DNA of 64,000 nt from Anaerobaca lacustris (GTDB taxonomy: Bacteria; Planctomycetota; Phycisphaerae; Sedimentisphaerales; Anaerobacaceae), in the NCBI RefSeq assembly GCF_030012215.1, contig NZ_JASCXX010000005.1, positions 62,001-126,000 of the forward strand, written 5' to 3'. Below the pieces are notes generated by a model. That model was not told where the DNA came from. It saw only the letters and a list, made by a program, of their open reading frames with translations, and made no database searches. Of the stretch, positions 42,276 to 50,337 are shown piece after piece. Positions within the stretch are counted from its first letter, which is position 1, and every line of letters begins with the position of its first letter. The translations under genes and the position numbers were made by a program.

Positions 42276-44705
42276 TCATTCTCCCATCGGAGTGGCTGTC
42301 GCAGGCAGCGCGGTTCCCGGAGGCAAGGCCGTGTGGAACGACCAGACGGGCCCCTCGACCCGGCCACAGGCATTGCGGGCTGCGACCTGCCAGTAATAGG
42401 TCGTCTCCTTCCGCAAACCCTGCGGACGGTACCGGCAGACCACCAGATCGGTCGCCACCAGATCCAGATGCAGCGGATCGGTCCCCAGATACACGTCATA
42501 GACAGGCACCATCATACTGAATGTCGTGGCCCGCGTCACATCTTCCCATTGGGCGCCATCGTCGGACAAACACCCGGCATCCGGACAGACGAGCGAGCGA
42601 TCGCAGCCCAACGCCATATCTTCGACAAAGTCGTCCATGCCCCGGCAGACAATTCCTTCGACCTGCATCGAGTCCAGATTGATGACAGGCGACCCGGAAT
42701 TGCCCTGATAGGTATCCAGGTTCGCCTGGAAGAACGTCGGCTCGGTGTTTTGCTGCACGGTTGCCCCGGCGTCGTACTTGCGGGGCACCCCCCAGGGATG
42801 TCCGATAACGAGGAGTAGCTGGCCGTCGGGTACCCGCCCGCTGCGGCGAAGCGGCAACGGCGTGCGGCCGACGACGCGACGGTCCAGTCGGATCAGACCC
42901 CAGTCGGGATAGCCCTCATGACAGCCGATGACCTCATCGATCCCGTAGACCTGGTCGGCGCGCAACGTCGTCGTTGCAGTGAACTCATCTTCCATGACAA
43001 AATCGAACACGACCGCGACGCCGGAATCGCGGTCGCAGGATATGCAGTGCCCGGCCGTCGCCACCAGATCGGAGGCGACGAGAACACCCGTACACGTGCC
43101 CGCCAAAGGCTGATCCCGGAAGGGCTCATCGGGACAAAGCGCATTGCCCGTGCCCAGCGGATCGAGATGCTCGTACCACCATGCGAAGGACTCCGCATTC
43201 AACTGGAACGTCCCGTTCCCAAGATCGACGAGGTCCGACCGACGGATCAGTACCGCCGTAGCGCTGCCCGCAGTCCGGACGTTTGGGTCCGTCACCTGAT
43301 ATTCTTCCATGCGGTCGTCGGCCCCGTAGATGGTGCCGAGCGGTCGCGGCGCGGTTTGGCTGAGCCGGATCGCGTTTCGGTCGGCCTCTACGGTTCGGCC
43401 CTCGACAGACGCATTGTCCCAGGACAGCACGATCTCGATCCAATCGACCTCGGCGCCGTCGGGGGGATCGGGCTCGGCCGGCTCGGCGGCGAGCAAGGCC
43501 GGATGGGCCGTGACGGTGAGCGAGTAGTCACCCGTTTCATAGTTGTAGCCGGCCACGCGAATCAGGTACTCCGTCCCCGCGGTCATCGGCATCACGATCG
43601 CCGAGTTCGTGCCTTCGCAATCGTCGTCTCCGCAGGCCAATTCCGTGCCGAACGTGTCGAACACGGCAAGTGTCGTGTCGAACTCATCGCTCCGGACGCG
43701 GATCGTCACCAGCCCCGTCTGTGTGGCCGTGTACGAATGCCAGACGTCCAGCATGTCGCGATAGCCGCAACTGCTCTGCGTTTGCCCGGTCGCGCCCCGC
43801 GTCGTGCTCGAATACGGCACGGCGTCTTCCACGACGACTGGATAATTGCGGTCGTCGTGCAGACCCACATCCCACGGCCCCTCATAATAGACCTTGATCC
43901 ACCAGGACTCGATAGAGCCGGTGTTTCCCACCCGCATGTCCGTGGCGCGCAGGCTCCAGACCTGATTGGCCTTCTCGCCTGCGAAGTCGGTGATCCCTGT
44001 CACCATCTCGGAGAGGCCTTCTCCATCGCGAGTCCCCATGGGCCACAGGGTACGACGGCGCGTTCGAGACGCATTGCACAGATCGATCCATAACTCCTCG
44101 ACCGCCGGATGCACGACCTCATAGTACACGTCCATGCCGGTGACCACGGCTTTCGAGGGGGCCGTGCTGAGCGCGATGTCACTATAGACCCACTCCCACT
44201 CCGGGATGACTTGACGCACGTCGTTGCCGTCGCTAATGACGCCACCGGCATGCAACGACGCGGGAGGCGCCGGCGGTTCGTCGGGCATGGCCGGCTCCGA
44301 GTCCAGCGCCTCCCACAACAGGAAGTCGCGTAACACGGTCACGTCGTGTCCCCGTTCGATCAGGTCGCCGACGTCCATAGCCGCCAACTGCGCCGTGGCG
44401 CGCCGGCCTCCATCGAATACGCGCACGTGACTGCCGGGCGCTCGCGGCAGACGCGCCAACCGCGCGGCCGTCAGCGACGCGTCCAGCACCACCTCGATCT
44501 CTGCGAAGTGGGCATACGGCGTACAGGTGCCGTCCACCCACCTTCCGGAACGGTGCGGGGCCGCCTTGCTCGTTCGATGGAATGTTGCAGCGGATTCGGG
44601 TCCCTCGCCTGCGGCCTGCGCCCACGACAAGGGCAGCATTGACACCACAACGATCGACAGAACCTGCGCCTGCCATCCAAGCTGACTCGGCAATGCCACC
44701 CTCAC
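42276..44705 (-). CDS. secreted trypsin-like serine protease with P-domain and PPC domain
   Basis: The protein has 809 residues. A signal peptide covers about 1-32. A P/Homo-B-type domain lies at about 165-280 (SKAVVTGMDVYYEVVHP, then GNTGSIESWWIKVYYEG), a PPC domain at about 300-400, then the trypsin domain with His553 (VATAGHCIS), Asp601 (DWGLIRLDR) and Ser670 (YQGNSGSPVIN). The C-terminal ~60 residues look like a fibronectin-type fold (ETTYYWQVAARNACGRVEGPVWSF). The start is GTG 44705 with AAGGAA 6 to 7 nt upstream. It is the first gene of the pair with the C10 protease, a likely operon. Confidence 0.88.
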   Translation of the reverse strand: MRVALPSQLGWQAQVLSIVVVSMLPLSWAQAAGEGPESAATFHRTSKAAPHRSGRWVDGTCTPYAHFAEIEVVLDASLTAARLARLPRAPGSHVRVFDGGRRATAQLAAMDVGDLIERGHDVTVLRDFLLWEALDSEPAMPDEPPAPPASLHAGGVISDGNDVRQVIPEWEWVYSDIALSTAPSKAVVTGMDVYYEVVHPAVEELWIDLCNASRTRRRTLWPMGTRDGEGLSEMVTGITDFAGEKANQVWSLRATDMRVGNTGSIESWWIKVYYEGPWDVGLHDDRNYPVVVEDAVPYSSTTRGATGQTQSSCGYRDMLDVWHSYTATQTGLVTIRVRSDEFDTTLAVFDTFGTELACGDDDCEGTNSAIVMPMTAGTEYLIRVAGYNYETGDYSLTVTAHPALLAAEPAEPDPPDGAEVDWIEIVLSWDNASVEGRTVEADRNAIRLSQTAPRPLGTIYGADDRMEEYQVTDPNVRTAGSATAVLIRRSDLVDLGNGTFQLNAESFAWWYEHLDPLGTGNALCPDEPFRDQPLAGTCTGVLVASDLVATAGHCISCDRDSGVAVVFDFVMEDEFTATTTLRADQVYGIDEVIGCHEGYPDWGLIRLDRRVVGRTPLPLRRSGRVPDGQLLLVIGHPWGVPRKYDAGATVQQNTEPTFFQANLDTYQGNSGSPVINLDSMQVEGIVCRGMDDFVEDMALGCDRSLVCPDAGCLSDDGAQWEDVTRATTFSMMVPVYDVYLGTDPLHLDLVATDLVVCRYRPQGLRKETTYYWQVAARNACGRVEGPVWSFHTALPPGTALPATATPMGE

Positions 44706-45150
44706 GGTACGTTCCTTCCACCTGTCCCCTCTGGTCGCGTCCGCGGAACGATCGCTCCGTCCATACCGGCCCGGAGCATCGGGTCCGACCGACCCATTGT
44801 AGCGAAAGGGACCCCGAAGGGCAATTGCCCAGCCCTCCCATTCTTCTCACGGCACGCAGTCTCCCCATTTCCGGACAGAGCGGAGCCATCGGCAGAACCC
44901 GGCCGGCGAAGAGACCCCGAGTCACGCGGATCGTCGTATCTCCTGCAAAATGCCCACCTTGTGACACCCGTCCCATAAAAGGTAAAGCTTTTCAATCGGC
45001 CTTGCCGATGAAAGATAAGGGGTGATGGGCCCTTTCTCAGTACTGGAAACACCGTCCCCAAGGCGCCGCGCGACACGGCGGACATTCGCGGTGAAACGCA
45101 CGCAAGGACGCACAACGAGAGCCCGTTGTCATCATAAGAAAGGAGTCACA
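44706..45150. other. gene-free region between the protease pair and the coiled-coil lipoprotein gene
   Basis: No coding frame is convincing. The rightward 5' leader of the next gene contains a short perfect hairpin, ATCGGC-CTT-GCCGAT (44995-45009). An upstream ATG at 45022 would add 43 Arg-rich residues and is unlikely. Confidence 0.5.
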
Positions 45151-48100
45151 ATGAATGCAGGGAAGGGACTCGATCGAAGGCGAGCCACCATCAGAGCGAT
45201 CTTGTTCAGCACCCTCCTGGCCGTCACGTTCGTGGCTGCCGGCTGCGGCGATCAGATGGCCCGGATGCAGGAGAATCAAATCAGGCTCCAGGCCATGGTG
45301 GCGGCCAACGCCCGCCAACTGGCCACCCTCTCGTCTCAGGTCCACGCCCATCAGGGCGAGACCGCAGAGGGCCTGGCCCAACTGGAGGAGAACCTCAACA
45401 CCACCGACGCCCAAGTCGCGGCCGTTCGAAACGAACAGGCCGAGCTTCGCCGTGCCGTGGCCGCCAACGACCGCGAACTCAAACAGAATGTCGCGCAGCT
45501 CGCGGACAATCAGGCGTCGCTTCGAGAGGGCATCGCGCACGTGGCCGACATCGCCCAGCGCACCAACGCCACCGTCAACACGGTCGCGCGAGACCAGGCG
45601 ACGCTCCATCAGCTCGTGCAACACCACAGCCGGGATCTGGCCGACAGCCTCACGGCCGTCGCATCCGATGTGACCTCGCTCGCCGGCGAGCAGACGGCGC
45701 TGCACGCCACCGTCCGTAGCAACACGGCCACGCTGGCGGAAAAGATCGCCGTGGTCCAGCGAAACCAGTCGGACGTCCAATCGATCATCAGCCGCCTCGT
45801 CGACACCGCCGACGTGACGGCCAACGACGTGGCGGCGCTGGCGGCAGCACAGGCAACGATGCAGCAGACCCAGGCATCACAGCACGAAGCACTGACGGGC
45901 CGGCTCGCGTCGCTCGCGCAGAACCAGCAGAACCTGCGGACCGATCTCGGCGGCCTTCACGACAAAGCGGACGCCGGCCACGATCGACTCGTCGCCCTGG
46001 CATCCGGTCAAGACACGATCCAGGGCGCGCTTCACACCAACAATGAGACCGTCACCGCCGGTTTGAAGAACCTGGAGAACAGTCACCAGAACATCCACAA
46101 TACCATGCACGCCCTTCGCGACGGATCGGACCGACTTGCGTCCGATCTCGCGACGGTTGCCTCGGAACAGGCCTCGCTGCGGCAGGCCGTCTCAGACGGT
46201 CACGCGCAGCTTGTCTCGATCGCGGAAGGCCAGGACGCGATTCACCACGCGGTCGGCCGTCTCGACGGCAAGACCACGGCGCTCGCCACAGACCTGGCCG
46301 ACCGGCAGAACGTCATCCGCGCCGGCCTGGACGGACTCCACGAAGACACGAACCGTTTCGGCGACAAGCTCGAACACATCGCAACGCAGCAACGCGCGAT
46401 GGTAAGCCGGGCCCAGGCCGACAACGAGGTCGTGGTCGGTCGCCTCGCCTCACTCGCGGAGAACCAGCAGAACCTTCAGGCGGGGATCCACCACGTCGGA
46501 GAACAGACGGGTCAGGTAGCCGCCGAACAAGCCGCTCTGCACGAAACGATGCAGGGCTACCACAACGTGCATCAGGAACGCATGACCGCACTGGCCGACA
46601 ATCAGCGGATGATCCAGGCCGGGCTGAACACGATGACCTCGACGACGAACCAGGGCGCGCTGACCATCCTGACGATGGCCAACCGCCAGGCCGAGATGGA
46701 GCAGGCCATGCAGACCGGGATCGCCGGCCTGACCGCCGAGACGCGACAGCTCGCCTCCGGGCAACAAAACATCGACCAGGCGATTCGCGACCGCACCGAA
46801 TCGCTCAACACGCAACTGGCCCATCTCTCACAGGACCAGCAGCAATTGCGAAGCGGCCTGGACACCCTGACCGCGACGACCAGTCAGGTCGCGCTGGACG
46901 TGCTGGCAGTCAATGACGCCCAGGCCGACCAGGGCCAGGTGATTGCCGCCAACCAGCAGCAGCTCGTCGCCAGGCTCGATGCGACCGCGCAGGGTCAGCA
47001 GCAGATCAGAGACGACCTCGATACGATCACCGCCACCACCACACAGGTCGCCCTGGACGTCCTGACGGTTCATGACAGCCAGGCCACACAGACGCGGGCG
47101 ATGCAGAGCCACCAGCAGCAGATCGTCGCCCGGCTCGACGCGACCACACAAGGTCAGCAGCAGATCGGCGAGAGCCTCGACACAATCGCCGCGACCACCA
47201 CCCAGACCGCCCTCGACGTTCTGGCTGTCGGCGAGAACCAGAGCCGTCAGATTCAGACCGCCCAGGCCAACCAGCAGCAACTCGTCGCCCGGCTGGATGC
47301 AACCACACAGGGTCAGCAGCGAATCGGCGAAGACCTCGATACGATCGCCGCGACCACCACACAGACCGCCCTCGACGTCCTGACGGTCCATGAGAGCCAG
47401 ACCGCACAGACACAGGCGATGCAGGCGAACCAGCAGCAGCTTGTCGCCCGGCTCGATGTGACGGCACAGGGCCAGCAGCGAATCGGTGAGAGCCTCGACA
47501 CGATTGCCGCCACCACCACGCAGGTCGCCCTCGACGTCCTGGCAGGCAACGACAGCCAGAGCCAGCAGGCCCAGGCGATTCAGGCCGGCCAGCAGACGTT
47601 GGCCTCGGAACTGGCGACCGTCGCCCAGGGCCAGCAGCAGATCCAGGGCCACCTCGACACCATCGCCGCCGATACGACACAGGTCGCTCGCGAGGTTGCC
47701 ACAGTCGGCGACAACCAGACCCGGCTCGAACGGGCCTTTGAGACCAACCGCCAGGAACTGGTTTCCCGCCTGGCGCAGATCGCCGAGGGCCAGCAGGAGT
47801 GGCTGACTCGTTTCGACGCCGCCCAGGCGAACATCGAGACGATGGCCACGGGCATCGCCTCACTGGAACAGCGCGTCGCGAGTCTCCAGGGAACCTTGCA
47901 GAACAGCCTGAACGATCTCAACACGCTTCTCGATGCAAGCCAGCAACGGCGAGCCCAGTTCGAAGAGACGCTTCGCTCGGACGTACAGTTCATGGGCGAT
48001 TCGCTCGTGCAGTTGCGGCAGGCCCAAAGCACTCTGGAGAACCAGTTGCAGCAGATGCACAACAGCAGCGAGAACCAGACAGAGGACCTCCTGACGGCCA

Positions 48101-48198
48101 TCGAGCAGTTGCGTCGAAGGACCGAGACCGACGCCGCGACCGCACCGGCCCAGATCCGCAGTTCGAAGGCCCAGCCTGAGGAGATCCTCCTGCCCTGA
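45151..48198 (+). CDS. large coiled-coil repeat lipoprotein
   Basis: The protein has 1015 residues. A lipoprotein signal ends in VAAGCGDQMARMQENQI, which opens like Braun's lipoprotein-type coiled coils. Nearly all the rest is helix rich in Gln, Ala, Thr and Asp. From about residue 598 to 862 it consists of five 53-residue repeats, with cores such as NQQQLVARLDATAQGQQ and DTIAATTTQTALDVL. Earlier parts repeat RLASLAQNQQNL. The C-terminus is a Glu/Gln-rich coiled coil ending in ILLP with no known anchor. AAGGAG precedes the ATG. A rod-like periplasmic or outer-membrane spacer is the simplest role. Confidence 0.85.
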   Translation: MNAGKGLDRRRATIRAILFSTLLAVTFVAAGCGDQMARMQENQIRLQAMVAANARQLATLSSQVHAHQGETAEGLAQLEENLNTTDAQVAAVRNEQAELRRAVAANDRELKQNVAQLADNQASLREGIAHVADIAQRTNATVNTVARDQATLHQLVQHHSRDLADSLTAVASDVTSLAGEQTALHATVRSNTATLAEKIAVVQRNQSDVQSIISRLVDTADVTANDVAALAAAQATMQQTQASQHEALTGRLASLAQNQQNLRTDLGGLHDKADAGHDRLVALASGQDTIQGALHTNNETVTAGLKNLENSHQNIHNTMHALRDGSDRLASDLATVASEQASLRQAVSDGHAQLVSIAEGQDAIHHAVGRLDGKTTALATDLADRQNVIRAGLDGLHEDTNRFGDKLEHIATQQRAMVSRAQADNEVVVGRLASLAENQQNLQAGIHHVGEQTGQVAAEQAALHETMQGYHNVHQERMTALADNQRMIQAGLNTMTSTTNQGALTILTMANRQAEMEQAMQTGIAGLTAETRQLASGQQNIDQAIRDRTESLNTQLAHLSQDQQQLRSGLDTLTATTSQVALDVLAVNDAQADQGQVIAANQQQLVARLDATAQGQQQIRDDLDTITATTTQVALDVLTVHDSQATQTRAMQSHQQQIVARLDATTQGQQQIGESLDTIAATTTQTALDVLAVGENQSRQIQTAQANQQQLVARLDATTQGQQRIGEDLDTIAATTTQTALDVLTVHESQTAQTQAMQANQQQLVARLDVTAQGQQRIGESLDTIAATTTQVALDVLAGNDSQSQQAQAIQAGQQTLASELATVAQGQQQIQGHLDTIAADTTQVAREVATVGDNQTRLERAFETNRQELVSRLAQIAEGQQEWLTRFDAAQANIETMATGIASLEQRVASLQGTLQNSLNDLNTLLDASQQRRAQFEETLRSDVQFMGDSLVQLRQAQSTLENQLQQMHNSSENQTEDLLTAIEQLRRRTETDAATAPAQIRSSKAQPEEILLP
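46942..47736 (+). repeat. five tandem 159-bp coding repeats
   Basis: Units begin at 46942, 47101, 47260, 47419 and 47578, each 159 bp (53 codons) inside the coiled-coil lipoprotein gene. The middle units are closest; the first and last have diverged. The reading frame is kept throughout, which is expected for recombination-driven expansion of a protein rod. Confidence 0.85.
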
Positions 48199-48226
48199 CC
48201 GGCAGACACCGTGTCCCGGAACGACC

Positions 48227-48260
48227 AAAGGGGATGGCCCGAAAGCCATCCCCTTTTCTA
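48227..48260. terminator. strong intrinsic terminator, usable in both directions
   Basis: AAAGGGGATGGC (48227-48238) pairs perfectly with GCCATCCCCTTT (48245-48256) around a 6-nt loop. T-rich ends lie on both sides, so it can end the lipoprotein gene and the convergent asnA gene. Confidence 0.9.
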
Positions 48261-48287
48261 TTGCATTTGTTCGGCGCCCGACGCGGG

Positions 48288-49328
48288 CTACAGCAGTGCG
48301 ATCCCCGCCGCACGGCATTGTGCGATCATGTCTTCGGGCCAGACGCTGGCGTGGACCTCGCCGACGTGCAGCTTCCGCAGGAAGAACATGCACAGCCTCG
48401 ACTGGCCGATCCCGCCGCCGATGCTCAGCGGCAGCTCCCCTGCCAGCAGGCGTTTGTGCCACTCGTATTCGCGACGCGCCAACGCGCCCCGAATCTCCAG
48501 TTGTTGCAGCAGACTGGTCTTGTCGACCCGAATCCCCATCGAGCTGATCTCAAACGCCCGGCCTAGCAAAGGGTACCACAGCAGGATGTCGCCGTTGAGC
48601 CCTCGGGTGCCGTCGCTTGTCGGTGTCACCCAGTCGTCGTAGTCCGGTGCACGGCCGTCGTGCAAGGTGCCGTCGGCCAGTTTGCCGCCGATGCCGATGA
48701 CGAAAACCGCCCCCCGCTCCTGCACGATCTTGTCCTCCCGCTGACGTGGGGTCACATCGGGCCAGCGATCCAGGAGTTCCTCACTGTGCACGAAGGCGAT
48801 CTCTTCCGGCAGCATCGGCTCGATGTGCAGGTACCGCTCGCACACGACCGCCTCGGTCTCGCGCAGGACGCCGTAGATCGTCCGCACGATGTCCTTCAAG
48901 AAGTCGAGGTTTCGCTCGCCCTCGCGGATGACCCGTTCCCAGTCCCACTGATCGACGTAGACCGAGTGCAGATTGTCCAGGCACTCCTCGTCCGGCCGGA
49001 TCGCGTTCATATCGGTGTACAGGCCCTCGCCGGGACCGAATCCGTAGTCGGCCAGCACCATCCGTTTCCACTTGGCCAGCGAGAAGAGGCACTCGGCCTC
49101 GCTGTAGCCGTCGTCCTTGATCCGAAACGTGGCCTTGGCCTCGACGCCGTTCAAGTCGTCGTTGACGCCGGAGCCCTTCCGCACGAACAGCGGCGCCGAG
49201 ACACGCTGGAGGTTCAATGCCTCCGCCATGAGGTCCTGGAAGAAATCCTTCACAAATTTGATCGCCTGTTCCGTCTGGCGAAGGTTCAAAATCGGTTTGT
49301 AATCGCCGTTCACGATCAGATCGGGCAT
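48288..49328 (-). CDS. asnA: aspartate-ammonia ligase AsnA
   Basis: The protein has 346 residues, close to the family norm. It resembles class II aminoacyl-tRNA synthetases: PLFVRKGSGVNDDLNGVE, YTDMNAIRPDEECLDNLHSVYVDQWDWE, GDILLWYPLLGRAFEISSMGIRVD, and the final GGGIGQSRLCMFFL motif. It makes asparagine from aspartate, ammonia and ATP. ATG 49328 has GGAGGT just upstream; a longer frame to 49367 is less likely. It shares a terminator with the lipoprotein gene and a divergent promoter region with the TNVG lipoprotein gene. Confidence 0.96.
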   Translation of the reverse strand: MPDLIVNGDYKPILNLRQTEQAIKFVKDFFQDLMAEALNLQRVSAPLFVRKGSGVNDDLNGVEAKATFRIKDDGYSEAECLFSLAKWKRMVLADYGFGPGEGLYTDMNAIRPDEECLDNLHSVYVDQWDWERVIREGERNLDFLKDIVRTIYGVLRETEAVVCERYLHIEPMLPEEIAFVHSEELLDRWPDVTPRQREDKIVQERGAVFVIGIGGKLADGTLHDGRAPDYDDWVTPTSDGTRGLNGDILLWYPLLGRAFEISSMGIRVDKTSLLQQLEIRGALARREYEWHKRLLAGELPLSIGGGIGQSRLCMFFLRKLHVGEVHASVWPEDMIAQCRAAGIALL

Positions 49329-49378
49329 CGAAACCTCCAACTTTTCCCAGGTTGACTTCCCCGCCACAATGGTCCCAG

Positions 49379-49407
49379 ACCATACCCCGGAGCCCCCGAC
49401 GGGTCAA
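49379..49407 (-). promoter_or_regulatory. promoter of asnA
   Basis: On the minus strand TTGACC (49407-49402), a 17-nt spacer and TATGGT (49384-49379). It starts about 45 nt before the ATG. Confidence 0.55.
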
Positions 49408-49426
49408 AAGAAAATGTCGCCTCCGC

Positions 49427-49455
49427 TTGAAAAGCACGCGATGGGAGGCAATAAT
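49427..49455 (+). promoter_or_regulatory. promoter of the TNVG-repeat lipoprotein gene
   Basis: TTGAAA (49427-49432), a 17-nt spacer and AATAAT (49450-49455), divergent from the asnA promoter 20 nt away. Confidence 0.55.
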
Positions 49456-49520
49456 CGGTCCCCGGCGGCGACAATAAGGTCATACCGGCTTTACAGAAAT
49501 ATCCAGTGGGAGAAGATCGC

Positions 49521-50294
49521 ATGGCCAGGATCAGTCTTGTCGGCACACTCGTGCTCGTAACGCTCTTCGTCGGCTGCTGCATCAACGTAGGCGATGACTA
49601 CCGGGCCAAGGCCCAGCGAAGCGAAGACCTGACGGTCCCGGCCGCGGATCTGGCCGCACTGGACGTCCGCACGAATGTGGGAACCATCACCCTGGACAGC
49701 ACCGACATCGCAGAGGTGCGGATCCTGGCAGAGATCACCGTCAAAGCCAAGACGGTAGAGGAGGCCGAGGCCCTCGTCGAACAGGTGCGAATCGTGGCCG
49801 AGCCATCCGGACGGACTCTCATCGTCAAGGCCGAGAAGCCCTCGAACTTCGGGCGGAATCAGCTTGCGGTGGACTTCCATATCACGGCCCCTGCCCGTCT
49901 GGCCCTCGACTGCACCACCAACGTCGGCGATATCCGGATCGCGGGCTTCGCCGACCGCGTCACCGCCAAGACGGACGTCGGCACCATTCGCTGCGCCGAC
50001 CTGCGAGGCGATGCCGACCTTCGCACCAACGTGGGCGACATCGAGGCCACCTATACGGCGGACGCTCCGGCGGCGCTTGCCGTCAGCGCCACCACCAACG
50101 TGGGCAATATCGACTTCGCCGGACCGGATCGCATGTCGGCACGCCTCGGGGCGAGCGTCAACGTCGGCTCCATCGACACGGAACGCCCCCTGACCGTCAC
50201 CGGGCCCATCAAGCAGTCCATCAAGGCCACCATCGGCGACGCCGAAGGCAACATCACACTCCGCACCAACGTCGGCTCGATCCGCATCCGGTAG
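49521..50294 (+). CDS. lipoprotein with repeated TNVG motifs (DUF4097-like)
   Basis: The protein has 257 residues. ATG 49521 follows GGGAGAAG. The signal ends in LFVGCC, a lipobox. The body has seven copies of a motif of the type TNVG-x-I: RTNVGTITL, TTNVGDIRI, KTDVGTIRC, RTNVGDIEA, TTNVGNIDF, SVNVGSIDT and RTNVGSIRI, about 19 to 85 residues apart. The pattern fits a right-handed beta-helix or beta-solenoid of the DUF4097/DUF2807 type. The role is unknown; adhesin-like or envelope structure is possible. It is monocistronic, convergent with the trypsin-TPR gene 43 nt away. Confidence 0.85.
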   Translation: MARISLVGTLVLVTLFVGCCINVGDDYRAKAQRSEDLTVPAADLAALDVRTNVGTITLDSTDIAEVRILAEITVKAKTVEEAEALVEQVRIVAEPSGRTLIVKAEKPSNFGRNQLAVDFHITAPARLALDCTTNVGDIRIAGFADRVTAKTDVGTIRCADLRGDADLRTNVGDIEATYTADAPAALAVSATTNVGNIDFAGPDRMSARLGASVNVGSIDTERPLTVTGPIKQSIKATIGDAEGNITLRTNVGSIRIR

Positions 50295-50337
50295 GGAGCA
50301 GCCGTGAGCGGCTTGCCGCCACCGAATTGAATCCATG

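Noticed and set aside
44995-45009. Hairpin ATCGGC-CTT-GCCGAT considered as part of a riboswitch or terminator
   Set aside because: There is no T tract, and the surrounding bases do not match any riboswitch consensus I can recall, so it is reported only as a leader hairpin.
46942-47736. Regular repeats that might be taken for a CRISPR array or minisatellite
   Set aside because: The unit is 159 bp, in frame, and lies inside a real lipoprotein gene; there are no spacer-like unique segments.
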